From Castellaniella sp044508625 (GTDB lineage Bacteria; Pseudomonadota; Gammaproteobacteria; Burkholderiales; Burkholderiaceae_B), in the NCBI GenBank assembly GCA_044508625.1, contig JBIQHJ010000002.1:124001-188000 (forward strand): a DNA stretch of 64,000 nucleotides, in the 5' to 3' direction. Every line of letters starts with the position of its first letter. Within the stretch, counting starts at the first letter, position 1. Below are positions 10,728 through 19,526 of this stretch, in pieces. Under the pieces are notes generated by a model. It searched no databases. It had not been told where the DNA came from and was given only the letters and a program-made list of their open reading frames with translations. A program made the translations under genes and the position numbers.

Positions 10728-12239
10728 TCATTCCCCCACGAACGCCTCTTTTCGCCGCTTGCGGATGGCCGGCAGCACCATCGCGGCCAGCAGCGCGGCG
10801 GCGGCCAGCAGCAGGGCCGCGGATATCGGCCGGGTCACGAGGATGCTCCAGTCGCCGCGGGACAACAGCAGGGCGCGGCGCAGGTTTTCCTCCATCATGG
10901 GCCCCAGGATCAGGGCGAGCAGCAGCGGCGCGGGCTCCAGCCCCAGCTTGAGGAACACGTAGCCGAGGATGCCGAACCAGCCCAGCATCCAGATGTCCCA
11001 GGTGCTGTTGCTCAGGGAATAGGCCCCGATGGCGCAAAACAGCACGATGGCGGGAAACAGCCAGCGGTACGGCAGCATCAGGAGCCTCACCCAGAGGCCG
11101 ACCAGAGGCAGGTTGAGGACGACCAGGAAGGCGTTCCCGATCCACATCGAGGCGATGAGGCCCCAGAACAGCTCGGGATTGCTCGTCATCACCTGGGGCC
11201 CGGGCTGGATGTCGTGGATGATCATGGCGCCCACCATCAGGGCCATCACGCTGTTGGGCGGCAGGCCGAGCGTGAGCAGCGGAATGAACGCGGTCTGCGA
11301 GCCCGAGTTGTTGGCCGCCTCGGGCGCGGCGACGCCCCGGATGTTGCCCTCGCCCAGGGGCGGCTCGCCGGGCCGGAGCCTGACCTTCTTTTCGGCCGTG
11401 TAGGCGGCGAAGGACGAGAGCACGGCGCCGCCGCCGGGCAGGATCCCGAGAAAGGCCCCGATCAGCGTGCCGCGGAAGATGGCCGGCGTCATGCGCTTCC
11501 ATTCCTGGCGGGCCGGGTACAGGCTGGACAGTCCGACCTTGACGACCTGCCGCTTTTCGTCGGCCCGCGACAGGTTGGCGATGATCTCGCCGTAGCCGAA
11601 CAGGCCCATGGCGATGACCACGAAGTCGATCCCGTCGGAGAGCTCGGGAATGCCGAAACCGTAGCGCTGCACGCCCGAATTGACGTCGGCGCCCATCATG
11701 CCCAGGAGCAGGCCCAGCACGATCATGCCCAGGGCCTTGAGCACGGAGCCCGAGGCCAGGATCACCGAGCCGATCAGCCCGAGGACGATCAGCGAGAAAT
11801 ATTCCGCGGGCCCGAACTTGAACGCCATCGCCGTCAGCGGGATGGCGAAGGCGGCGATCACCACGGTGCCGAAGCAGCCCGCCACGAAGGACCCCACGGC
11901 GGCGGCCGTCAGGGCGGGCCCCGCGCGGCCCCTGCGGGCCATCTGGTAGCCGTCGAGGGTGGTGACCACCGAGGAAATCTCCCCCGGCAGGTTGACCAGG
12001 ATGGAGGTCGTGGAGCCGCCGTAGGCCGCCCCATAGTAGATGCCGGCCAGCATGATCAGCGCCGAGGTGGGGTCCAGCGCATAGGTGCTGGGCAGCAGTA
12101 TCGCGATGGTGGCGGTGGGCCCGAGGCCGGGCAGGATGCCGATCAGCGTGCCCAGCAGGCAGCCGGCGAAGGCGTAGGCCAGGTTGTGGAGCGTGAAGGC
12201 CACGCTGAATCCCAGGGCCAGGTTCTGCAGCACGTCCAT
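10728..12239 (-). CDS. tctA: Tripartite tricarboxylate transporter large permease
   Basis: Large inner-membrane subunit of 503 residues with about a dozen hydrophobic segments. The family motif GxLPGLGPTxTIAxLLP is present near residues 34-50 (ILPGLGPTATIAILLP), and a second copy, ILPGGGAVLSSF, lies in the middle of the protein, as expected for the inverted-repeat TctA fold. NNSGSQTAFIPLLTLGLP matches the second-half signature. It couples proton or sodium import to carboxylate uptake with TctB and a periplasmic TctC. It starts 24 bases after tctB and is followed by the minisatellite spacer. Confidence 0.96.
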   Translation of the reverse strand: MDVLQNLALGFSVAFTLHNLAYAFAGCLLGTLIGILPGLGPTATIAILLPSTYALDPTSALIMLAGIYYGAAYGGSTTSILVNLPGEISSVVTTLDGYQMARRGRAGPALTAAAVGSFVAGCFGTVVIAAFAIPLTAMAFKFGPAEYFSLIVLGLIGSVILASGSVLKALGMIVLGLLLGMMGADVNSGVQRYGFGIPELSDGIDFVVIAMGLFGYGEIIANLSRADEKRQVVKVGLSSLYPARQEWKRMTPAIFRGTLIGAFLGILPGGGAVLSSFAAYTAEKKVRLRPGEPPLGEGNIRGVAAPEAANNSGSQTAFIPLLTLGLPPNSVMALMVGAMIIHDIQPGPQVMTSNPELFWGLIASMWIGNAFLVVLNLPLVGLWVRLLMLPYRWLFPAIVLFCAIGAYSLSNSTWDIWMLGWFGILGYVFLKLGLEPAPLLLALILGPMMEENLRRALLLSRGDWSILVTRPISAALLLAAAALLAAMVLPAIRKRRKEAFVGE

Positions 12240-12263
12240 GGCGATCGTTCCCTTTCCCGTGGC

Positions 12264-12752
12264 TCAGCCGGCGATGAAGACGGGCCAGCTCGGCATCTGC
12301 ATGCCCAGGCCTTCGATGAATATGAGCCAGCCGCCCAGGGTCAGCACCGCGGCCAGGACGATCGCCTCGCCCAGCCGGAATTGCGGGCCCGCGCGGGCCG
12401 CCACGATGACGATCACCGGGGTGGCCAGCAGGAATCCGAGCGCGGGGATGCCGAGCGCGGGCCAGCCGCCCAGCAGGATCCCGAACAGCATGTTGGCGAG
12501 GATGATGAACGCCAGGGGCCTGCCGGCCCATCGGCCGATGGGCTCGCCGTCGGCCGTTTCCAGGGCCAGCGACTTGGCGCAGACGGCCAGGCCGATGAGG
12601 ACCAGCACGATGCTGCACAGCAGGGGGAAATAGCCCGGGCCCATGTGCGCGCTGGTGCCGATGCGGTAGCCGGTCGCGCCCCAGCCGAAACCGGCGCCCG
12701 CGGCCACGAAGATCAGGCCGGAGAAAAAATCTTTCTGGCTTTTGATGCGCAT
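12264..12752 (-). CDS. tctB: Tripartite tricarboxylate transporter small permease
   Basis: Small membrane subunit of 162 residues with four hydrophobic segments (about residues 10-28, 40-60, 80-115 and 125-150), the TctB topology. The ATG at 12752 (MRIKSQKDFFSG) is preceded by GGAAGGAA, which decides it over an open frame running up to 12986; the RIKSQKDFFSGLIFVAAG opening is typical of TctB. It is the first gene of the minus-strand operon tctB-tctA-oxidoreductase-tctC. Confidence 0.93.
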   Translation of the reverse strand: MRIKSQKDFFSGLIFVAAGAGFGWGATGYRIGTSAHMGPGYFPLLCSIVLVLIGLAVCAKSLALETADGEPIGRWAGRPLAFIILANMLFGILLGGWPALGIPALGFLLATPVIVIVAARAGPQFRLGEAIVLAAVLTLGGWLIFIEGLGMQMPSWPVFIAG

Positions 12753-13091
12753 GGGATTCCTTCCTGTCGGGCGGGCGGGCCAAGGGCGGCCACCCGCGGT
12801 TGGAGCCGGCGCCAAGGCCCGGCCACGGACGGATTGTATTGCAGCCCCGCTGTCCGGGCGGATTCCGCGCAGCCCCGCGCGGTGGCGCCTGTCGCCGCCG
12901 GTGTAGAATGCGCCTTTCGGGCACGCCCGCGCGCCCGCGCGGCGCGGATTCCCGCCGGCCGTCCCCGGCGCCGCTTCAGGCGGCATGGTTTGTCATACAT
13001 CAAGAAACCCCGCCGGCCTCACGCCGGCGCGGCTTGCAATCGGGCGCCCCGGCCTTACTATTCCCATACGACGGTTTCACTCGCGATCATC
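12753..13091. other. Divergent promoter region between tctB and fpr
   Basis: A 339-base gap separating genes transcribed away from each other. It must contain at least two promoters. A TAGAAT hexamer at 12904-12909 could be a -10 element for the rightward gene, but no convincing -35 partner was found. A less GC-rich segment, TTTGTCATACATCAAGAA, lies at 12989-13006. No small gene or strong palindrome was seen. Confidence 0.4.
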
Positions 13092-13868
13092 ATGGCAGCC
13101 TTCAATTCCGAACAGGTCCTCAGCGTGCGCCACTGGAACGACACGCTGTTCTCTTTCAAAACCACGCGGGATCCGGGGCTGCGCTTCCACAACGGCCATT
13201 TCGTCATGCTGGGCCTGGAGGTCGACGGCAAGCCGCTGATGCGCGCCTACAGCATCGCCAGCGCGAATCACGAGGACAACCTCGAGTTCCTCAGCATCAA
13301 GGTGCCCAACGGCCCGCTCACCTCCCGCCTCCAGCACCTGAAGGCGGGCGACTCGATCCTGATCAGCCGCAAGCCGGTCGGCACGCTGGTCGTCGACGAC
13401 CTGCGGCCCGGGCGGCGCCTGTACCTGTTCGCCACCGGGACGGGCCTCGCGCCCTTCATGAGCATCATCAAGGATCCCGAGGTCTACGACCGTTTCGAAA
13501 AAGTCATCCTGGTGCACGGGGTGCGCTTCGTGAGCGAGCTCGCCTACTCGGACTACATCCGCGAGGAGCTCCCCCAGGACGAGTACCTGGGCGAGATGGT
13601 GCGCGAAAAGCTGATCTATTACCCCACGGTCACGCGCGAGCCTTACGTGCACGAGGGCCGCATCACCACACTGGTGGAAAGCGGCCAGCTGTTCCGCGAC
13701 ATCGACCTGCCGCCGCTGGACCCGGCCGTGGACCGCGCCATGATCTGCGGCAGCCCCGCGATGCTCGCCGACGTGCGCAAGATGCTCGACGACCGGGGCT
13801 TCACGGTGTCGCCCGGCGTGGGCGAGCCGGGCGACTACGTCTACGAGCGGGCCTTCGCCGAGAAATAG
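13092..13868 (+). CDS. fpr: Ferredoxin--NADP+ reductase
   Basis: Cytoplasmic flavoprotein of 258 residues, the normal length of the bacterial subclass. It transfers electrons between NADPH and ferredoxin or flavodoxin. The FAD-binding motif RAYSIAS lies near residues 51-57; the NADP-binding region has FATGTGLAPFMSI and ICGSPAML, and the C-terminus YVYERAFAEK is typical of the family. The ATG at 13092 (MAAFNSEQVLSV) was chosen because conserved residues begin immediately after it, although the frame is open far upstream. A 30-nt repeat array starts at the base after its stop codon. Confidence 0.95.
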   Translation: MAAFNSEQVLSVRHWNDTLFSFKTTRDPGLRFHNGHFVMLGLEVDGKPLMRAYSIASANHEDNLEFLSIKVPNGPLTSRLQHLKAGDSILISRKPVGTLVVDDLRPGRRLYLFATGTGLAPFMSIIKDPEVYDRFEKVILVHGVRFVSELAYSDYIREELPQDEYLGEMVREKLIYYPTVTREPYVHEGRITTLVESGQLFRDIDLPPLDPAVDRAMICGSPAMLADVRKMLDDRGFTVSPGVGEPGDYVYERAFAEK

Positions 13869-13958
13869 CCGGATGGCCGGCGACCGGCCCGGTGATAACC
13901 GGATAACCGGATGGCCGGCGACCGGTCCGGTGATAACCGGATGGCCGGCGACCGGTCC
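13869..13958. repeat. 30-nt tandem repeats directly after the fpr stop codon
   Basis: Copies at 13869-13898 and 13907-13936 are 30 bases long and differ at one position; a third, truncated copy spans 13937-13958. An extra 8-base CCGGATAA lies between the first two. Every unit begins CCGGATGGCCGGCGACCGG. The array starts at the very first base after the fpr TAG, so it forms the start of the fpr 3' untranslated region. Units are GC palindromic in part (CCGG, GGCC) and may fold. Confidence 0.93.
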
Positions 13959-14109
13959 ACGGTGCGCCCGCCTCGCCGCAGCCGCCAGGGTGCGTCCAGC
14001 CGGCTGCATACCGCCGAACGCGGGGGCAAGCGCGCATCGAGGGCTTTTACTTTTGCCTATTGATCTGTAAACTCCGATAGTCATCAAATCACAGGCACGG
14101 AGCATCAGC

Positions 14110-14496
14110 ATGAGCAAGGCAATCATCCACACCGACACCGCGCCGGCCGCGGTGGGCCCGTACTCCCAGGCCGTCAGCACGACGGCCGGCCGGCTGGTCT
14201 TCCTCTCGGGGCAGATCGGCCTCGAGCCGGGCACCGGCGAGCTGGTCTCCGAGAATTTCGAGGGCCAGGTCCGCCAGTCCTTCGCCAATATGCAGGCGGT
14301 GATCGCGGCGGCCGGCGGCACCCTGGACAACATCGTCAAGCTCACCCTGTTCCTGACCGATCTCAGCAAATTCGCCAGCGCCAACGCGATCATGGCCGAG
14401 ATCATCCCCGAGCCCTATCCGGCGCGCTCGACGGTCGGCGTGGCCAGCCTGCCCAAGGGCGCACAGTTCGAGGTCGAGGCCGTCCTCGCCCTCTGA
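14110..14496 (+). CDS. ridA: Reactive intermediate/imine deaminase RidA
   Basis: Small cytoplasmic trimeric enzyme of 128 residues that hydrolyses reactive enamine/imine intermediates made by PLP-dependent dehydratases. Conserved features are PYSQAV near residue 17, FLSGQIGLEP, the catalytic Arg106 in PEPYPARSTVGV and Glu122 in FEVEAVL. A less GC-rich stretch upstream (14043-14095) is the likely promoter region. recG follows after 16 bases, so the two are probably co-transcribed. Confidence 0.95.
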   Translation: MSKAIIHTDTAPAAVGPYSQAVSTTAGRLVFLSGQIGLEPGTGELVSENFEGQVRQSFANMQAVIAAAGGTLDNIVKLTLFLTDLSKFASANAIMAEIIPEPYPARSTVGVASLPKGAQFEVEAVLAL

Positions 14497-14512
14497 CAGG
14501 GGCCCTCGCCCC

Positions 14513-16603
14513 GTGAGCGCCGCCGCCCCCCGGAAGGCCGCCGCCTCCCGCAAGGCCGGCCCCGCGCCGCGCGCGGCGCCCGCCCGGGAGCCCACCTCGC
14601 TCGAGCGCAAGTTCCACAAGCTGGGCCTGCGCGAGCCGGCCGATTTCATCGTCCACCTGCCGCTGCGCTACGAGGACGAGACCCGCATCACGCCCATCGC
14701 CGGGGCCCGGGCGGGACAGCACGCGGTCCTGGAGGGCGAGATCATCCACAGCGAGACCCAGTTCCGGCCCCGGCGCCAGCTCCAGGCCGTGCTCGAGGAC
14801 GGCAGCGGCCGCATCACCCTGCGCTGGCTGCACGTCTATCCCGGCCAGCAGGAACGCCTGCGCGCGGGCCGGCGGGTGAGGGCGCGCGGCGAGGTGCGCG
14901 CGGGCTTCGGCGGCCCCGAGATCGTCCACCCCCTGACGTCCGAGGCCGGCGCCGAGTTGCCGCGCACCCTGACCCCCGTCTACCCGACCACGCAGGGCCT
15001 GAGCCAGGCGAGCCTGCGCAAGGCGATCGACGAGGCCCTGGCGCGCGCCGACCTGGGCGACACCCTCCCGCCGCAGATCGTCGAGGACTATGGCCTGGCC
15101 TCGTTCGAGGAATCCCTGCGGATGCTGCATCATCCGACGCCGGACGTCTCGCTCGAGAGCCTGGCCGGGCACCGCCATCCGGCCTGGCGGCGGATCAAGT
15201 TCGACGAGCTGCTGGCCCAGCAACTGGCCCTGGCCGCGGCGCGCGCCGCCCGGCTGGCGCGACGCGCGCGCCCGCTGACGCCCCGCGACGCGCTGCCCGG
15301 CCGGCTGCGCGACAGCCTGCCGTTCGCCCTGACGCGGGCCCAGCGGCGTTCGATCCGGCAGATCACGGACGACCTGGCCCGGGGCCATCCCATGCACCGC
15401 CTGCTGCAGGGCGACGTGGGCAGCGGCAAGACCATCGTGGCGGCCTTCGCCGCCGCGCACGCGATCTCGGCGGGCGCGCAGGTGGCGGTCATGGCGCCGA
15501 CCGAGATCCTCGCCGAGCAGCACCTGCGCAAGTTCTCGGAATGGCTCGAGCCCCTGGGGGTGCGGGTGGCGTGGCTCGCGGGCTCGCTCGCCGCCGGCGC
15601 GCGGCGCGCGGCGCTGGCCGCCATCGCCTCGGGCGAGGCGCGGCTGGTGGTGGGCACCCAGGCGCTGATCCAGGACAAGGTCGTCTTCCAGGACCTGGGC
15701 CTGGTGATCACCGACGAGCAGCACCGCTTCGGCGTGGGCCAGCGCCTGGACCTCAATCGCAAGGGCGAGGCCGGGGACGCCCTGCCGCACCAGCTCAGCA
15801 TGAGCGCGACCCCGATCCCGCGCACCCTGGCGATGGCGTTCTTCGCCGACATGGAGGTCTCGGTCATCGATGAGCTGCCCCCGGGCCGCACGCCGGTGGT
15901 GACCAAGCTGTTCGCGGACACGCGGCGCGACGAGATCCTGGCGCGGATCGGCGCCGAGGTCAGGGCGGGGCGGCAGGCCTACTGGGTCTGCCCCCTGGTC
16001 GAGGAAAGCGAGGCGCTGCAGCTCCAGACCGCCGTGGACACCTGGGAGCGCCTGCGCGGCATGCTGCCGGACCTGCGGGTGGGCCTGATGCACGGTCGCC
16101 TGCCCACGCAGGAAAAGGCCGAGGTGATGGAGGCGTTCCGCGGCGGTCGCATCGACCTGCTGGTCAGCACGACCGTGATCGAGGTGGGCGTCGACGTGCC
16201 CAACGCCACCCTGATGGTGATCGAGCACGCCGAGCGCTTCGGCCTGGCCCAGTTGCACCAGTTGCGCGGCCGCGTCGGCCGCGGCGCGCTCCAGTCGGCC
16301 TGCGTGCTGCTCTACCAGCCGCCCCTCTCGGGCGTGGCCCGCGAGCGGCTGCGGGCCATGTACGAGACTTCCGACGGCTTCGAGATCGCGCAGCGCGACC
16401 TGGCGCTGCGCGGGCCCGGCGAATTGCTGGGGCTGCGCCAGTCCGGGCAGGCGCCGCTGCGTTTCGCCGATCTCTCCGCCGACGAGGACCTGCTGGAGCA
16501 GGCGCGCGAGGCCGCGGCCCGGCTCGCGGCCGATTTTCCGGAACACGCGCTGGCCCACCAGCGCCGATGGATGCAGGGCAGGGCGCAGTACCTGCGCAGT
16601 TGA
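14513..16603 (+). CDS. recG: ATP-dependent DNA helicase RecG
   Basis: Branch-migration helicase of 696 residues that reverses stalled replication forks and processes recombination intermediates. An N-terminal wedge/OB domain (about 50-200) precedes the helicase core: Walker A GDVGSGKT near residues 300-307, the RecG-type box ITDEQHRFGVGQR, motif III SMSATPIPRT, and motif VI region QLRGRVGRG. The start is a GTG at 14513, 16 bases after ridA. Length is normal for the family. Confidence 0.97.
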   Translation: MSAAAPRKAAASRKAGPAPRAAPAREPTSLERKFHKLGLREPADFIVHLPLRYEDETRITPIAGARAGQHAVLEGEIIHSETQFRPRRQLQAVLEDGSGRITLRWLHVYPGQQERLRAGRRVRARGEVRAGFGGPEIVHPLTSEAGAELPRTLTPVYPTTQGLSQASLRKAIDEALARADLGDTLPPQIVEDYGLASFEESLRMLHHPTPDVSLESLAGHRHPAWRRIKFDELLAQQLALAAARAARLARRARPLTPRDALPGRLRDSLPFALTRAQRRSIRQITDDLARGHPMHRLLQGDVGSGKTIVAAFAAAHAISAGAQVAVMAPTEILAEQHLRKFSEWLEPLGVRVAWLAGSLAAGARRAALAAIASGEARLVVGTQALIQDKVVFQDLGLVITDEQHRFGVGQRLDLNRKGEAGDALPHQLSMSATPIPRTLAMAFFADMEVSVIDELPPGRTPVVTKLFADTRRDEILARIGAEVRAGRQAYWVCPLVEESEALQLQTAVDTWERLRGMLPDLRVGLMHGRLPTQEKAEVMEAFRGGRIDLLVSTTVIEVGVDVPNATLMVIEHAERFGLAQLHQLRGRVGRGALQSACVLLYQPPLSGVARERLRAMYETSDGFEIAQRDLALRGPGELLGLRQSGQAPLRFADLSADEDLLEQAREAAARLAADFPEHALAHQRRWMQGRAQYLRS

Positions 16604-16640
16604 TCCCGCATCCGCACACCTCGAGAGGCAAGGAACCATC

Positions 16641-17600
16641 ATGACGTTGACGGAATTGAAGTACATCGTGGCCGTGGCGCGCGAGCGCCATTTCGGGCGT
16701 GCCGCCGAAGCGTGCTTCGTCAGCCAGCCGACCTTGTCCGTGGCGATCCGCAAGCTCGAGGAGGAACTGGGCGTGGTGCTCTTCGAGCGCGGCGGCGCCG
16801 AGGTCGGCATCACGCCGATCGGCCTGCGGGTGGTGGCCCAGGCCCAGCGCGTCCTCGAGGAGGGCGCCAACCTGCGCGAGATCGCCCGCCAGGGCCACGA
16901 TCCCCTCGAGGGCCCCTTGCGCGTGGGCGTGATCTACACCGTCGGGCCCTACCTGCTGCCCCATCTCGTCCCGGCGCAGATCCGCTCCACGCCCCAGATG
17001 CCGCTGCTGCTGCAGGAGAACTACACGGCGCGCCTGCTCGAGCTGCTGCGCCAGGGCGAGATCGACTGCGCGATCCTCGCGCTGCCCCTGCCGGACACGG
17101 GGTTCGCCCAGTGCGCGCTGTACGACGAGCCGTTCTACGTGGCCCTGCCGCACAACCATCCCTGGGCCTCCAGCAAGCAGATCGACTCGGCCAGGCTCAA
17201 GGAGGAGACCATGCTGCTGCTGGGCGCCGGGCATTGCTTCCGCGACCAGGTGCTCGAGGTCTGCCCCGAGCTCTCGCGCTTTTCGGCCTCCAGCGAAGGC
17301 ATCCAGCGGACCTTCGAGGGCTCGTCGCTCGAGACCATCCGCCACATGGTCGCCGCCGGCATCGGCATCACCGTGATGCCGGCCAGCGCCCTGGGCATGC
17401 GTGGCGAGGAAAGCCAGTTCCTCGCCTTCGTGCCTTTCAAGCCGCCGGTCCCCGATCGCCGGGTGGTCCTGGTCTGGCGCAAGAGTTTCCCGCGGCTCGC
17501 CGCGATCGAGGCGCTGGCGCAGGCCGTGCGCCACTGCGGGATACCGGGGGTGACGATGCTGGTGGAGGACGCCGCGGCGCTCGCGGGCGAGGAGGGCTGA
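16641..17600 (+). CDS. oxyR: Hydrogen peroxide-inducible regulator OxyR
   Basis: LysR-type activator of 319 residues with an N-terminal winged helix (residues 1-60, FGRAAEACFVSQPTLSVAI). The peroxide-sensing motif GHCFRDQVLEVC places cysteines at exactly positions 199 and 208, the two residues that form the regulatory disulfide in Escherichia coli OxyR, so redox sensing is very likely intact. It lies between recG and dps on the same strand; dps is a classical OxyR target, which fits the arrangement. Confidence 0.97.
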   Translation: MTLTELKYIVAVARERHFGRAAEACFVSQPTLSVAIRKLEEELGVVLFERGGAEVGITPIGLRVVAQAQRVLEEGANLREIARQGHDPLEGPLRVGVIYTVGPYLLPHLVPAQIRSTPQMPLLLQENYTARLLELLRQGEIDCAILALPLPDTGFAQCALYDEPFYVALPHNHPWASSKQIDSARLKEETMLLLGAGHCFRDQVLEVCPELSRFSASSEGIQRTFEGSSLETIRHMVAAGIGITVMPASALGMRGEESQFLAFVPFKPPVPDRRVVLVWRKSFPRLAAIEALAQAVRHCGIPGVTMLVEDAAALAGEEG

Positions 17601-17697
17601 GCGATCCCGGCCGTGGCCGGGAAAGGCGGGCGGCCCTTACGATGGACATCGGGGCATGCTATTCTGGCCCAGGTCCCATTTCCACAGGAGTCTGAAC

Positions 17698-18210
17698 ATG
17701 GCAAAGGCCTCAAAGCGCACCCCCAACGCCTCCAGCGCCGATCTGGCGATCGACATCGGCATCTCGGAAAAGGATCGCGCGGCGGTCGTCGAGGAACTCT
17801 CCAAGACGCTCGCCGACACGTACACGCTGTACCTGATGACCCACAATTTCCACTGGAACGTCACCGGGCCGATGTTCAGCACGCTGCACCAGTTGTTCAT
17901 GACCCAGTACACCGAAACCTGGCAGGCGCTCGACGCCATCGCCGAGCGCATCCGCGCCCTGGGCCACTACGCGCCGGGCACCTACGCCGAATACGCGCGC
18001 CTGTCCTCGATCGCCGAGCCCGCGTCGGTGCCGGCCGCCGAGGACATGATCCGCATGCTGGTGGCCGGCAACGAGGCCGTCGCCAAGACCGCCCGCAGCG
18101 CCTTCCAGCGCGCCGACAAGGTCAATGACCAGCCCACCGCAGACCTGCTGACCCAGCGCCTGGACGTGCACGAAAAGAACGCCTGGATGTTGCGCAGCCT
18201 CCTGGCCTGA
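17698..18210 (+). CDS. dps: Dps-family DNA-binding ferritin
   Basis: Miniferritin of 170 residues that oxidises Fe(II) with peroxide, stores the iron in a 12-mer cage and can coat DNA. The ferroxidase signature THNFHWNVTGPMF carries His49 and His52; the partner acidic residues follow in the TWQALDAIAERIRALG helix. A Lys/Arg-rich N-terminus (MAKASKRTPN) could bind DNA. The ATG at 17698 is fixed by AGGAG at 17686-17690, in preference to an in-frame ATG at 17656. A TATTCT at 17660-17665 is a possible -10 box. Confidence 0.96.
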   Translation: MAKASKRTPNASSADLAIDIGISEKDRAAVVEELSKTLADTYTLYLMTHNFHWNVTGPMFSTLHQLFMTQYTETWQALDAIAERIRALGHYAPGTYAEYARLSSIAEPASVPAAEDMIRMLVAGNEAVAKTARSAFQRADKVNDQPTADLLTQRLDVHEKNAWMLRSLLA

Positions 18211-18301
18211 GCCGGGATGCGCGTAAACCCTCACGCGGGCCGCGCCCACGTTCTGTAACTTTCGATGTATCCTCTTTCGGTGTTTTCAAAGGAGGCAGTT
18301 C

Positions 18302-19423
18302 ATGAAAATTCGTATAACCCCGGTGGCGGCGGCGCTAGGCCTTGCCGCTGGCATGCTGATATCCTCGGCTGCCAGCGCCGACACCATCAAGATCGCTATC
18401 GCGGGCCCCTTCACCGGCGCCCTTACCCAGTACGGCGACATGGTCAAGGAGGGGGTGGACACCGCAATCGAAACCATCAACGCCTCGGGCGGCGTGCTCG
18501 GCAACAAGCTCGAGGCCGTCGTCCTGGATGATGCGTGCGAGCCCAAGCAGGGCCCGGTGGTCGCCAACCGCGTCGTCAACGAAAAGATCCACTACGTGGT
18601 CGGCCACGTGTGCTCGGGCGCCACCATCGCGGCCGCACCGGTTTACAACACCGAGGGCGTGGTCATGGTCTCGCCCTCGGCGACCTCGCCGCTGGTCACC
18701 GACGGCAAGAATTTCGACATGATCTTCCGCACCATCGGGCGCGACGACCAGCAAGGCCCCGCGGCCGCCAAGTTCATCGCCGAAAAGATCAAGCCCAAGT
18801 CGGTCGCCGTCCTGCATGACAAGCAGTCCTACGGCCAGGGCATCGCCACCGCGGTCAAGAACGACCTCGAAAAGGCCGGCGTCAAGGTCGTGCTCTTCGA
18901 GGGCATCAACGCGGGCGACAGCGACTACTCGGCCGTCATCACCAAGCTCAAGTCCTCGGGCGCCGATTTCGTGTACTACGGCGGCTATCACCCCGAGATG
19001 GGCCTGCTGCTGCGCCAGGGGGCCGAGCAAGGGCTCAACGCCAAGTTCATGGGTCCCGAGGGCGTGGGCAATCCCGACATCAACGCCATCGCCGGGCCCG
19101 CGGTCGAGGGCATGCTCGTCACCCTGCCGGCGGACTTCACCCAGAACCCCGACAACGCGGCCATCGTCAAGGCCTTCAAGGACAAGGGCCGCAACCCCGG
19201 CGGCGCGTTCCAGCTCACCGCCTACGCGGCCCTGCAGTCGATCGCTGCGGGCATCCAGGGCGTCGGCAAGGACGATCCGGTCAAGGTCGCCGCCTGGCTG
19301 CACGCCAACCCGGTCAAGACCCCGATCGGCGAGATCTCCTGGAACAAGCAGGGCGACCTCAAGGACTTCCGCTTCGACATCTTCACCTGGCACGCCGACG
19401 GCAACAAGACCGTCTTCAAGTAA
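18302..19423 (+). CDS. Branched-chain amino acid ABC transporter binding protein (first LivK paralogue)
   Basis: Periplasmic type I binding protein of 373 residues. The signal peptide ends near AASA-DTIKIAIAGPFTG. AGGAGG just before the ATG gives a strong ribosome-binding site. It is clearly paralogous to the binding protein at 20558 (shared strings TIGRDDQQGP, VAVLHDKQSYG and GDSDYSAVI), but sits on the other side of proC from livHMGF. It may supply the same permease with a different ligand, for instance leucine versus other branched-chain or neutral amino acids. Confidence 0.93.
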   Translation: MKIRITPVAAALGLAAGMLISSAASADTIKIAIAGPFTGALTQYGDMVKEGVDTAIETINASGGVLGNKLEAVVLDDACEPKQGPVVANRVVNEKIHYVVGHVCSGATIAAAPVYNTEGVVMVSPSATSPLVTDGKNFDMIFRTIGRDDQQGPAAAKFIAEKIKPKSVAVLHDKQSYGQGIATAVKNDLEKAGVKVVLFEGINAGDSDYSAVITKLKSSGADFVYYGGYHPEMGLLLRQGAEQGLNAKFMGPEGVGNPDINAIAGPAVEGMLVTLPADFTQNPDNAAIVKAFKDKGRNPGGAFQLTAYAALQSIAAGIQGVGKDDPVKVAAWLHANPVKTPIGEISWNKQGDLKDFRFDIFTWHADGNKTVFK

Positions 19424-19526
19424 TCCCACCGCGCCGGCGGCGCCCCTCGCGGGGCCGCCCCGGCCCCGCGGCGGGTCCCGGAGGGCGCGGCTGGTTCCGC
19501 GCCCTTCGCCGTACAATGGCCACCCT

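Noticed and set aside
11214..13091. Long plus-strand open frame running into fpr
   Set aside because: It lies antisense to tctA and tctB; only the part from the ATG at 13092 encodes a recognisable protein.
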